DNA of 64,000 nt from Myxococcales bacterium (GTDB lineage Bacteria; Myxococcota; Myxococcia; Myxococcales; Anaeromyxobacteraceae): positions 265,957-329,956 of the forward strand of contig JAJZQX010000002.1 in the NCBI GenBank assembly GCA_021806645.1, written 5' to 3'. The first letter of the stretch is position 1; each line of letters starts with the position of its first letter. Both the position numbers and the translations under genes were made by a program. The notes under the pieces were generated by a model. It saw nothing but the letters and a program-made list of their open reading frames with translations. It made no database searches and had not been told where the DNA came from. This document shows, piece by piece, positions 26,423 to 34,114 of this stretch.

Positions 26423-26746
26423 ATGACCGTCAACACTCCCAAGGCCCAGAACAAGATCTTCGCGCTCGTCGGCGCCGGCATCGGCCTGGCCCTCTTCCTC
26501 GCCATCGCCCTGCTCCCCGCCATCCTCTACGGCGGCTACGCCGGGCTGCTGCTGGCCGGCGGCATCGTCGGCACGCCGGTCCAGCCCACCTTCCTGGTGA
26601 AGGGGCTCATCATCTTCGGCATGGTGCTCGGCGTCACCGGTATCGCCTCGCTCTTCGCCGTCCTCGGCGCCGTGGTCGGCGCGGCCGTCGGCGCGCTGAC
26701 CGGCAAGGTCGCCCCGGCCAGGAAGGCGGTCGCCGACCACGCCTAG
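26423..26746 (+). CDS. Small membrane protein, about 107 aa, unknown function
   Basis: The protein has a short polar N-terminus (TVNTPKAQNK) and about three hydrophobic segments: LVGAGIGLALFLAIALLPAIL, a segment around GLIIFGMVLGVTGIASLF, and LGAVVGAAVGALTG. Gly/Ala-rich helices of this kind are common in small inner-membrane proteins. I recognise no family. The ATG has GGAG eight bases upstream. Codon use is as in neighbours. It stands alone between divergent hisC and a terminator, with a candidate sigma-54 promoter upstream, so it may respond to a specific activator. Confidence 0.7.
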   Translation: MTVNTPKAQNKIFALVGAGIGLALFLAIALLPAILYGGYAGLLLAGGIVGTPVQPTFLVKGLIIFGMVLGVTGIASLFAVLGAVVGAAVGALTGKVAPARKAVADHA

Positions 26747-26778
26747 CGGCTCGAGTCCGGCTCAAGTCGGACACCCAG

Positions 26779-26806
26779 AGCCCCGGGGCATCACGGCTCC
26801 GGGGCT
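26779..26806. terminator. Hairpin between convergent genes
   Basis: AGCCCCGG (26779-26786) and CCGGGGCT (26799-26806) pair perfectly around 12 nt. It lies between the stops of the small membrane protein (+) and the ureohydrolase (-). Confidence 0.6.
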
Positions 26807-26837
26807 TCGTGCTGTCAGGAGACCGGGTTGGCCGGGG

Positions 26838-27944
26838 TCAGTGGAACTGGCCCAGCGCGCCGTCGATGGTGAGGCGCAGGCAGCTCACGGCGGTGTCGAG
26901 GGTGCGCTCGCGTCCTTCCGGGGTGGGCGCGAGGTCGGGGGCGACCTCCATGACGTCGCCGCCAGCCAGCTCGAACTCGCGGCCGAGCCTCCGGATCAGC
27001 TCGAGCACGAACTGGAGCGAGAGGCCGTCCGGCTCCGGGGTCCCGGTACCCGGGGCGAAGGCCGGGTCGAGCCCGTCCACGTCGTTGGAGAGGTAGACCG
27101 AGGTCACCCCCGCGGCGCGGCAGAGCGCCACGACACGCTCCAGCGCCGCGGCCGGGTCGCGCCGCACCTCGTCCGCCCAGACCTGGCGCACCCCCAGCGT
27201 TGACTCCCAGTGACCGCGGTCGTGGCGGCTGGCGCGAATCCCCACCTGCACCAGCCGTCCGCCGCGCCCGAGCAGCTCGTTGGCGTGGAAGGACCAGGTG
27301 CCGAAGCAGATCCGGACCCCGAGCCGCTCCGGCAGCAGGTCGGTGTGGGCGTCGAGCTGGAGCAGGCCCAGCCCGGGCCGCGCCGCCGCCAGGGCCGCCA
27401 CCGCCGGCCACGCCGCCGAGTGGTCGCCGCCCAGGGTGAACAGCCTGACCCCCGGGTTGTCCGCCAGCACCCGCCGGAAGACCCGCTCGGCGATGGAGAG
27501 CGGCGAGACCGGCAGCTCGCCGGCACCGGCCACCCCGGGGTAGAGCGCCTGGCGCGAAGCGCCCAGCTGGGCCGACGAGAGCATCTCGTCGTGGAGCAGC
27601 TGGGGGACGGTGAAGACGTCGCCGAGGTCCACCAGCCCGGCGGCACGCGACCGCTCGAACCAGCCCGGGTCCCGCTCCAGCAGGTGAGCCCGGATGGCGG
27701 CGGGCGCGAGGTTGGCGCCGCGCCGGAAGCCGGCGCCGACGTCGCAGGGGATGCCGAGCAGGACGGCGCGAGCGGTGGCGGCCCGCCCGAGCTGGCCGCG
27801 CCACCGCGCTCCGACCTCGGCGTCGGACGCGGCCCCGGCCAGGCGCCGGACCAGCGCGGCCTGCGCCTCGCGCCCGGTCGAGACCAGGTGGATCCCGCCG
27901 CCGGCGGGGCGGAGCAGCGCCGCGAGCTCGTCCACCAGTGTCAC
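26838..27944 (-). CDS. Arginase/agmatinase family ureohydrolase
   Basis: This manganese enzyme family hydrolyses guanidino groups (arginine, agmatine, formiminoglutamate). The 368 residues include IPCDVGAGFRRGANLAPAAIR, FTLGGDHSAAWPAVAAL, LLQLDAHTDLLPE, FGTWSFHANEL and YLSNDVDGLDPAFAPGTGTP, so all metal-binding Asp/His residues appear to be present. The substrate cannot be assigned. The protein is longer than typical agmatinases, with an N-terminal extension of about 70 residues. The GTG at 27944 has GAGAGG upstream; it begins 25 bp after the kinase stop, so it shares that transcript. Confidence 0.87.
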   Translation of the reverse strand: MTLVDELAALLRPAGGGIHLVSTGREAQAALVRRLAGAASDAEVGARWRGQLGRAATARAVLLGIPCDVGAGFRRGANLAPAAIRAHLLERDPGWFERSRAAGLVDLGDVFTVPQLLHDEMLSSAQLGASRQALYPGVAGAGELPVSPLSIAERVFRRVLADNPGVRLFTLGGDHSAAWPAVAALAAARPGLGLLQLDAHTDLLPERLGVRICFGTWSFHANELLGRGGRLVQVGIRASRHDRGHWESTLGVRQVWADEVRRDPAAALERVVALCRAAGVTSVYLSNDVDGLDPAFAPGTGTPEPDGLSLQFVLELIRRLGREFELAGGDVMEVAPDLAPTPEGRERTLDTAVSCLRLTIDGALGQFH

Positions 27945-27969
27945 GGGAGGCCTCTCATGGCGCCCACGC

Positions 27970-29865
27970 TCAGCGCCCCTCGACATGCCGGACGGCGTCG
28001 GCCGCCTCGGCCGAGCCGCAGGCCGGCCTGGAGCCGATGATGATGCTGCCCAGCCGGCGCGTGTCGCGGGCCTCCGCCAGGTGGCGAAGCCGCCCAAGCG
28101 CCCTCCGGTCGCGCAGCTCGCCCAGCCCCCTCGACGCCGCCTTGCGCACGTCGCAGTCGGGATCGCCGAGCAGGGCGAGGTACCCGGCGCCGACGTCCAC
28201 CTTCGCGCCCCGGCCGATCTCCCGCGCCACGCCCAGCGCCCGCAACTTCACCCACGGTGACGAGCGGGGCGGGACCGCGGCCAGGGCGGGCCCGGCGGCG
28301 GGGCCGGCGCGGACCAGGAGGTGGGCGGAGCGGTCGGCCACGGTCTTCCCGCGGCCGAGGTCGGCCACCAGGTGATCCAGCGTGGCCCGGCCGAGCGGGG
28401 CCAGGGCCAGCGCGGTGGTCCATTCGTCGAGCGCGTGGAGGTGGTCGCCCTCGTCGTGCCAGGCGTGGCCGAGCTGCTCGTGGAGGGCCGGCTCGTCGGC
28501 GCGCGACCGGAGCAGCGGGGAGAGGATGGCCCGGGCCCTGGCCGGGTGGCCGGCCAGGAGCGCCCGCTCCGCCGCTTCGACCGGCATGCGAAGGGCGGCC
28601 GCCCGCTCCTCGGCGGCCGCGGCGGCCAGCCGGGCCCGCTCGACCGCGGCCAGCGCGGTGGCCTGCGCCGTCGCCTCCCGTTGACGGTCCAGCGCCACCC
28701 GGCGGGCCCGTGCGGCGGCCATGGCTCCGCCCATGGCCACGGCCACCAGCAGCAGCCCGAGGCCGATGGCGACGCGGGGATGGCGGCGCAGCCGGGCCTC
28801 GAACTCCCGGGTTAGCGGGTGGCTGACCCTGGCGGCGGCGCGCCCGCCATCCGCCGGGTAGGGGGCGCCGAGCTGGGCGGTGGGGCCCGACTCCAGCCCC
28901 GGCGACGACGTCGGGAGGACGGTTTCCAGGGAGGTGTAGATGACCGCCGGCGGGGGCGTGGCCACCGGCAAGAGGCCGAGACCGTGATCGAGCACGGCGC
29001 CGAGGTCGGCCTTGAACTCGGCGGCGGACTGGTGACGCGCCGCCGGATCCTTCTGGCAGGCGCGGGCGATGGCCGCCAGCAGCAGCGGGTAGGCGGCCAG
29101 GTCGGCGCGGGCCTCGGCCAGGGGCGGGACCGGCTGGGTCGCCTGCATCATCAGCAGGCCGCGCGCGTCATCGGCCTTGAACGGTTGGCGGCCGGCCAGC
29201 ATCCGCCAGCCGATCAGCCCGACCGTGTAGAGGTCGGCGCGGGCGTCGATGGGCGAGCCGGTGGCCTGCTCCGGCGAGAGGTACTCCGGCGTGCCCACCA
29301 CCATCCCCGACTGCGTGGCGCTCCCCGATCCGGGTTCGGCCATCTTGGCGATGCCGAAGTCGAGGATCTTGACCAGCTCGCCGCCGGGCCCGCGCGCCAG
29401 GAAGACGTTCTCCGGCTTGAGGTCGCGATGGACCACGCCCTTGCCGTGCGCGGCCTCCAGCCCGTCGCAGAGCTGCCAGAGGATCTGGACCGCCTCGTCG
29501 GGCGGCAGGAACCCCTCACGGCGAAGCCGGTCGAAGAGGCTCTCGCCGTCGAGCAGCTCCATGGCGAGGTAGAGCAGCCCCTCGGGCGAACGCCGGAAGT
29601 CGGTGACGCGGACGATGTGCCGGTGCTCCAGCGAGGCGGCGATCTGCGACTCGCGCCGGAAGCGCTCCTGCAGCTCGGCCGAGGCGGTCAGCTCAGGCCG
29701 CAGCACCTTGAGCGCCACGTCCTTGCGCAGCGAGAGGTGGTGAGCGCGGAAGACGGCGCCCATCCCGCCGGAGGCCAGGTGGCGATCGATCCGGTACTGG
29801 CCGTCGAGGGTCGTGCCGACCAGCGAGGCCGGATCGAAGTCGAGGTGCTGGACGGGCTGCGACAC
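27970..29865 (-). CDS. Serine/threonine protein kinase with C-terminal repeats
   Basis: This is a Hanks-type kinase of 631 residues. The kinase domain runs from about 24 to 280: glycine loop LASGGMGAVFR (about 31-40), catalytic Lys in VALKVLRPE (K53), VVHRDLKPENVF, KILDFGIAKM and GTPEYLSPEQATG. A Pro/Thr linker leads to one membrane segment (VAIGLGLLLVAVAMGGAMAAA) and then Ala/Arg-rich helices. The C-terminus has TPR-like (LHEQLGHAWHDEGDHLHALDEWTTALAL) and HEAT-like sequence (YLALLGDPDCDVRKAASRGLGEL). The GTG at 29865 is chosen because the domain starts soon after. The downstream ureohydrolase could be a target or partner; that is inference. Confidence 0.9.
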   Translation of the reverse strand: MSQPVQHLDFDPASLVGTTLDGQYRIDRHLASGGMGAVFRAHHLSLRKDVALKVLRPELTASAELQERFRRESQIAASLEHRHIVRVTDFRRSPEGLLYLAMELLDGESLFDRLRREGFLPPDEAVQILWQLCDGLEAAHGKGVVHRDLKPENVFLARGPGGELVKILDFGIAKMAEPGSGSATQSGMVVGTPEYLSPEQATGSPIDARADLYTVGLIGWRMLAGRQPFKADDARGLLMMQATQPVPPLAEARADLAAYPLLLAAIARACQKDPAARHQSAAEFKADLGAVLDHGLGLLPVATPPPAVIYTSLETVLPTSSPGLESGPTAQLGAPYPADGGRAAARVSHPLTREFEARLRRHPRVAIGLGLLLVAVAMGGAMAAARARRVALDRQREATAQATALAAVERARLAAAAAEERAAALRMPVEAAERALLAGHPARARAILSPLLRSRADEPALHEQLGHAWHDEGDHLHALDEWTTALALAPLGRATLDHLVADLGRGKTVADRSAHLLVRAGPAAGPALAAVPPRSSPWVKLRALGVAREIGRGAKVDVGAGYLALLGDPDCDVRKAASRGLGELRDRRALGRLRHLAEARDTRRLGSIIIGSRPACGSAEAADAVRHVEGR

Positions 29866-29921
29866 GAGCGGGGATTCTAGCCCGGTCTCTCGCGGCGAAG
29901 GGAAGCCAGGAGGCCAGGGTG

Positions 29922-30287
29922 CTAGTCGACCGGCCGCTTGCCGTGCCGTGCCGTCACCACGGTGTGGATGCCGCCGCGGACGGCGAAGTCGCCCACCACC
30001 TCGATCCAGCGCGGGGCGATGGCCTTCACCAGGTCGTCGCAGATCCGGTTGGTGACCGCCTCGTGGAACGTCCCCTCGTCCCGGAAGGACCAGAGGTAGA
30101 GCTTGAGGCTCTTCAGCTCGACGCAGGTCCTGCTGGGGACGTAGCGGAGCCGGATGGTGCCGAAGTCGGGCTGGCCGGTCTTCGGGCAGACGCAGGTGAA
30201 CTCCGGGCAGACCATCGCGATCTCGTAGGCGCGGCCCGGCTTCGGGTTGGGGAAGGTGTCGAGGGTGCGGGACGGCTTGCTCGGCAT
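29922..30287 (-). CDS. queF: NADPH-dependent 7-cyano-7-deazaguanine reductase
   Basis: QueF reduces preQ0 to preQ1 in queuosine synthesis. The 121-residue protein is a type I (short, YkvM-like) Que[21 protein letters not shown], the nucleophile Cys in [21 protein letters not shown], and the substrate-binding [16 protein letters not shown]. The ATG at 30287 has GAGG eight bases before it and fits the short form better than the GTG at 30314. It lies 56 bp upstream of the kinase gene. Confidence 0.95.
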   Translation of the reverse strand: MPSKPSRTLDTFPNPKPGRAYEIAMVCPEFTCVCPKTGQPDFGTIRLRYVPSRTCVELKSLKLYLWSFRDEGTFHEAVTNRICDDLVKAIAPRWIEVVGDFAVRGGIHTVVTARHGKRPVD

Positions 30288-30355
30288 GCGGTGATCCTCG
30301 TGGGCTCGCCGCACGCTGGCCGGTGCGGCGCGTGACGTTTACCCCAGGCGGCCCT

Positions 30356-30601
30356 CTACTGCTTCTCGACCAGGACGCGGCCGTCCTTGGTGTGGACGCG
30401 GTACCTGTTGCCGTCCTTGCAGGTGGCGACGTAGTCGTTGTCGCCCCTGCGGTCGGCCTTCGTGACCTCACCGCAGGGCAGGCCGTGCAACGCGATGACG
30501 TCCGTGAGGTCCTTGAGTACCACGGTGTCGGCGGCGGCGACGACGGACGGCGGCGAGAGCAGCGCCGCAACGGCGATGAGCGCGGGAATTCGGGCGTGCA
30601 T
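30356..30601 (-). CDS. Small secreted protein, 81 aa, unknown function
   Basis: A signal peptide (ALIAVAALLSPPSVVAAA) is followed by about 57 residues with two cysteines, GLPCGEV and VATCKDGNRYRV, probably forming a disulfide in the periplasm. The mature part has the look of a small beta-rich domain (YRVHTKDGRVLVEK). No family is recognised. It begins 9 bp after the upstream lipoprotein stop on the same strand and so is probably co-expressed with it. Confidence 0.65.
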   Translation of the reverse strand: MHARIPALIAVAALLSPPSVVAAADTVVLKDLTDVIALHGLPCGEVTKADRRGDNDYVATCKDGNRYRVHTKDGRVLVEKQ

Positions 30602-30610
30602 GGGAGTCTC

Positions 30611-31198
30611 CTAGATCAAGCTGAACTTGTTCTTGTCGGCCAGCACGCTCCAGATGACCTCGCGCGACCTGGCGATGTCGTCGGAGAGCACGGGATCGTC
30701 CTTCTGTATCAGCGACTGCACCTTCATGAGGAGGAGCTCGTAGTTCGGCCGCAGGTCGGTGAGCGTCGGTGGCTGCCGGCCCTCGTGATAGGCGCGGAAC
30801 TTGGCGAGCAGGTCGTCCACCTGGTTCTTGAGCGCGAGCTTGGTGAATATGCCGATGGCCTTGGTGGCCTTGAGCCGCTGCTCGAGCCCCTTGAGGTCGA
30901 GGCGCGGGGCCGCGGCGGTCTGGGCGACGGGCGCGGCAGGCGCGGCAGGTGCGGCGGGTACGGCGGGTACGGCGTGAGCGGCGGGTGCGGTGGGGGCCGC
31001 GTGGGCCACGGGTGCGGCGGGCGCGACGTGGGCGACGTGGGCGGCTGGCGCGGGGGTGGCGGGCACCCGGGGCGCCGGCTTGGTGCCGGCCGGTGCCTTG
31101 ACAGGACCGGCCACGGCCGGCGGAGCGTCGGCCGGAGGCTTCGTCATGCTGGCGCAGCCGGCAGCCAGCGCCAGGAACAGGATGGCGAGGGTTCGCAT
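30611..31198 (-). CDS. Lipoprotein with Ala/Pro/His/Val-rich repeat linker
   Basis: The 195-residue protein has a lipoprotein signal (LAILFLALAAGCASM, lipobox LAAGC). A Pro/Ala stretch follows, then a low-complexity segment (about residues 50-90) made of APAAP, AHV and AHA units. The C-terminal helical domain of about 100 residues includes LEQRLKATKAIGIFTKLALK and LLAKFRAYHEGRQPPTLTDLR. The linker probably spans the periplasm or cell wall, and the C-terminal domain is probably functional, of unknown role. The repetitive DNA is a site where length could change by slippage. Confidence 0.65.
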   Translation of the reverse strand: MRTLAILFLALAAGCASMTKPPADAPPAVAGPVKAPAGTKPAPRVPATPAPAAHVAHVAPAAPVAHAAPTAPAAHAVPAVPAAPAAPAAPVAQTAAAPRLDLKGLEQRLKATKAIGIFTKLALKNQVDDLLAKFRAYHEGRQPPTLTDLRPNYELLLMKVQSLIQKDDPVLSDDIARSREVIWSVLADKNKFSLI

Positions 31199-31248
31199 GG
31201 TGGATCCACAATACCGCCGGCGACGGCTTCGGCATAACTTCGGTCGCG

Positions 31249-31716
31249 CTACAACCTCAGCTCGAGGAGCTTGGAGCCGGGGAACGGGGTCGGGCGGTCG
31301 TCCGGGATCGGGGTGAAGCCGACGCCGCGGAAGAGCGTCTCCGCCCGCGTCATGACGGAGAGCGTCTCCAGCCGGACCGCACGGTATCCGGCCGCGCGCG
31401 CCCACGCGACGAGCGCCTCGGTGATCAGCTTGCCGACCCCCAGCTTCCGGAACGGACGGCGGACCCAGAGGCGTCGCAGCTCGACGACCCCGGGCCGGAC
31501 TGGCCGGAGCGCGCCGCAGCCGGCCAGCTGGTCGCCGTCGCGCGCGACCACCAGCCGGCCTGACGGAGCCAGGTACGGCTCCGGCAGCGCGTCGAGTTCC
31601 CGCTGGAACTGGCCGCCGAACCAGAGGTCCACGCCGACCGCCTTCTTGTACTCGCCGAACAGGACGCGGACCGCTTCCATCTCGGCGGGCGCAGCAACCT
31701 CGACGATCTCGACCAT
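31249..31716 (-). CDS. GNAT family N-acetyltransferase
   Basis: A 155-residue single-domain acetyltransferase. The acetyl-CoA pyrophosphate loop is RRPFRKLGVGKLIT (R/Q-x-x-G-x-G/A type), preceded by the beta4 strand VELRRLWVRR and followed by AGYRAVRLETLSVM and ETLFRGVGFTPI. Acceptor substrate is unknown. ATG 31716 is preferred because the fold begins there; the frame extends seven codons upstream. It is monocistronic by spacing and points away from the Fic island. Confidence 0.85.
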   Translation of the reverse strand: MVEIVEVAAPAEMEAVRVLFGEYKKAVGVDLWFGGQFQRELDALPEPYLAPSGRLVVARDGDQLAGCGALRPVRPGVVELRRLWVRRPFRKLGVGKLITEALVAWARAAGYRAVRLETLSVMTRAETLFRGVGFTPIPDDRPTPFPGSKLLELRL

Positions 31717-31838
31717 GGACGAAGCGTACCGCGCCACGCGCCCACCGCGCAGCCATACCGTCCCGCGGGAATCGACGCGTTGCGTTGCCGCTATCGGGCC
31801 AGTGGGCGGGGTGGAGGACTACCCGCGCTGACGCGTGG

Positions 31839-33380
31839 TCACCCCAGGTCGGCGGCTGCGGAAAGCTTCGACAAGTGCCGGAGCACCACGTCTTCCATCG
31901 CCGCGATCTCCGTCTCCGTGAGCATGCTGAACTTCGAGCGCTTCGCGTTCGAGAGCCGCCCTCCGTTGCTGACCGCAACGCGCACGAACAGACGCAGGAG
32001 CCGATCGGGGAGCTCAACGACCCTGCGGATCTCCTCGTGCACCTTCTGGAACTCGACCACGAAGTCGAGCTCGTTTCGGAAGTCGGTTTCGATCGTGTCG
32101 GCGATCCATCGGTAGAGGTCTTCGGTCATCCGGGTCAAGTCGGGGAAGCGGTACAGAGACGAAGTGTCGTCTCCAATCGCGACGCGCCCTTCCTCGTCCA
32201 TCTCGTAGTCGACCAGCGACATCACCGACCGGGAGAAGGACTCGAGGCAGTCGTCGTATTCGCGCGTCCTACGTACGATCACCGCCGACACGGGGAAGAT
32301 CAGCTCGGCGGGAGTGAACCCACGCCGTGAGAGCACGTGGTGGATCAGCAGGCGGTGCATGCGCCCATTCCCGTCGAGGAAAGGGTGAAGGAACACGAAC
32401 CCGAAGGAGAGCACCGCAGCATGAACTACCGGGTCGATGCCCGCGCCCGACAGCCTGGCGGCGGTAGCCAGCCACCCGAGCATCAGGGTCCGGATCTCCT
32501 GAGGCCGAGGTGGAAGGTAGTGGACCCTCTCCTTGAGCCCCATGGTCTGGCCGACATAGTTCTGCTCTGTTCGAAATGCGCCCTCCGCAAAACGTGGATC
32601 GACCGTTTCATTCTGGATTCGGACCAGCTCCTGCTCGTTGAGCACCGAAATTCTCGGCGCCTCTCGCAGCAACGCCATGTACCGCTCCGCCCGCTTGTCG
32701 TCGGGGCGCTCGTTTTCGATCTCGAACGACGACCTCGTTTCACGCGTGTACAGGTAGTTCACCGCCCGTCGGATGGCCCCTTCGTCGTAGTTCTTCACGA
32801 GCCGCGAGGCCGCGGCAGCGAGCCGACTGTCTTCGCGCTCCTTCAGCGTCGGAGTTCGACGCACGATCGGACAGAAATCGCGGACCCCGAGAAGGTTGTC
32901 GACCAGGCGCTGCCGCTTGAACCGTTCGGTTCCCTCGATCACCACGTATTCGTCCGGATCGAGCAACGGCTGGTAGTTGCCGACGGACATGTCCGGGACC
33001 GGCAACCGGCGACCCGTGAGCCACTCGTACAGACACCAGAGTCGCCGCGCAAACACCCCCGTCGGAGTCGTCTTCACGAGTTGCGCGAGTTCTCCCTCGA
33101 GTCCGGGGCCGCGCGCAGCGAAGTAGGCTCGGAGCACCTCGATGTTCATGCCCTCGTGCTTGATCGCGAACTCCAGATGAGCGGTGTCCGCCTGGCCCGG
33201 ATCGTACGAGGGGGGATACACCGTCCGCTCCTGGCCGGCCTCTTGAATGACCCGCTTCGCACCTGGCGCGACGAAGGAGAGCCGAAAGGGTGGTAGGACG
33301 CTCAGCTTCCGGTCGAGAATGAGCCGGGCGTACCCGATGGGCTGTGTGCCACCTGGGACGGTAAGTAGAGCTGGTCTCAT
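31839..33380 (-). CDS. Fic family protein (probable AMP transferase) with N-terminal inhibitory motif
   Basis: Fic proteins usually transfer AMP to target hydroxyls. The 513-residue protein carries the full core motif HPFLDGNGR (about 332-340). Upstream is S218-FEI-E222-N223, which matches the inhibitory (S/T)xxxE(G/N) helix in its N-terminal position, so this looks like a class II, self-inhibited Fic. The C-terminal 170 residues include helical sequence and a possible winged-helix region (LRLFVRVAVSNGGRLSNAKR). Third-position GC is clearly lower than in neighbours, which points to transfer. It diverges from the ribbon-helix-helix gene at 33573 with 192 bp between. Confidence 0.88.
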   Translation of the reverse strand: MRPALLTVPGGTQPIGYARLILDRKLSVLPPFRLSFVAPGAKRVIQEAGQERTVYPPSYDPGQADTAHLEFAIKHEGMNIEVLRAYFAARGPGLEGELAQLVKTTPTGVFARRLWCLYEWLTGRRLPVPDMSVGNYQPLLDPDEYVVIEGTERFKRQRLVDNLLGVRDFCPIVRRTPTLKEREDSRLAAAASRLVKNYDEGAIRRAVNYLYTRETRSSFEIENERPDDKRAERYMALLREAPRISVLNEQELVRIQNETVDPRFAEGAFRTEQNYVGQTMGLKERVHYLPPRPQEIRTLMLGWLATAARLSGAGIDPVVHAAVLSFGFVFLHPFLDGNGRMHRLLIHHVLSRRGFTPAELIFPVSAVIVRRTREYDDCLESFSRSVMSLVDYEMDEEGRVAIGDDTSSLYRFPDLTRMTEDLYRWIADTIETDFRNELDFVVEFQKVHEEIRRVVELPDRLLRLFVRVAVSNGGRLSNAKRSKFSMLTETEIAAMEDVVLRHLSKLSAAADLG

Positions 33381-33536
33381 CGCTGGGTTGTTACTGGCGT
33401 CCTGCGTTCATTACGAAATGGCACTCGTCTGACATGGTCGTTACATACCAGCACGCCAGCTCCGGTCCAGTCGATTACATTGCAGCTGGATCAAGTACCA
33501 CAGCCGTCACATCCGCATTTAGTACTTACAGATAGG

Positions 33537-33565
33537 TTGCATTTCATAACCGTAGCGGTTATATT
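33537..33565 (+). promoter_or_regulatory. Promoter of RHH gene with operator in the spacer
   Basis: TTGCAT (33537-33542), exactly 17 bp, then TATATT (33560-33565). A perfect inverted repeat ATAACCG-TAG-CGGTTAT (33546-33562) fills the spacer and overlaps the -10. The ATG lies 7 nt after the -10, so transcription should begin at or next to the start codon. Confidence 0.65.
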
Positions 33566-33572
33566 ATGGTGC

Positions 33573-34031
33573 ATGAGAGCGATCATCCCCATCACCTTCC
33601 GGCTGCCTGTCGATCTGAAGTCGGCTGTAGATCGTGCCGCTGCCGCGCGTCGCCTCTCTCTGAATTCCTTCGTCGAGGTCGCCTTGAGGAACGAGACCGC
33701 GAGTGCCTGCGACACCTGCGGACAGCCAGCCAGGCACATCCCGAGGGGTTGCACTCCGGAGTTCTCCGCGTTCACTGCGTCTCAGCGGAGTGGATCGGTC
33801 TACGTGCGTCTCGAACGTCGTGCTGCGCCGGTCGTCTACAAGGGCCGACTCCCGCGCATCCACGGGAGACATCTCCATCTGGATGCCGAATCGCCCACAC
33901 ACAGTCCTGGCGAAAACGTCATTCTGCTCGACGAAGTCGTTGACTGGGAACCCGCGGTCCAGGGCACTAGCACCGAGGACTGGGACCGAACTCACCCGGG
34001 AATCGCCGTCGATCGTTGGGGGCTGGAGTAG
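33573..34031 (+). CDS. Ribbon-helix-helix protein with CxxC, Fic-linked
   Basis: The 152-residue protein begins with an Arc/MetJ-type ribbon-helix-helix: ITFRLPVDLKSAVDRAAAARRLSLNSFVEVAL (about residues 6-38). CDTCG (46-50) and another Cys at about 60 follow, possibly a zinc or redox site, and then a C-terminal region of about 90 residues I do not recognise, with VILLDEVVDWEP. ATG 33573 is chosen because the RHH starts there and the promoter ends 7 nt upstream; the open frame reaches further up only through promoter sequence. It is the likely repressor of itself and, by position, of the divergent Fic gene. Confidence 0.72.
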   Translation: MRAIIPITFRLPVDLKSAVDRAAAARRLSLNSFVEVALRNETASACDTCGQPARHIPRGCTPEFSAFTASQRSGSVYVRLERRAAPVVYKGRLPRIHGRHLHLDAESPTHSPGENVILLDEVVDWEPAVQGTSTEDWDRTHPGIAVDRWGLE

Positions 34032-34093
34032 GGAACTCCCAGTACGGCTCGGCGTGCCGACTGAAAGTGTGCCCGAAGTTGCTGAGCCCCGGT

Positions 34094-34114
34094 GTCGTTG
34101 GATCTACCAACGAC
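34094..34114. terminator. Hairpin at convergent gene ends
   Basis: GTCGTTGG-ATCTA-CCAACGAC has 8-bp perfect arms. It overlaps the stop codon of the methyltransferase gene (-) and lies 63 bp after the RHH stop (+). It marks the right edge of the lower-GC island. Confidence 0.6.

Noticed and set aside
30930..31080. GC-rich repeats read as a CRISPR array or tandem DNA repeat element
   Set aside because: Units are irregular, lie in frame and encode a Pro/Ala/His/Val linker in a lipoprotein.
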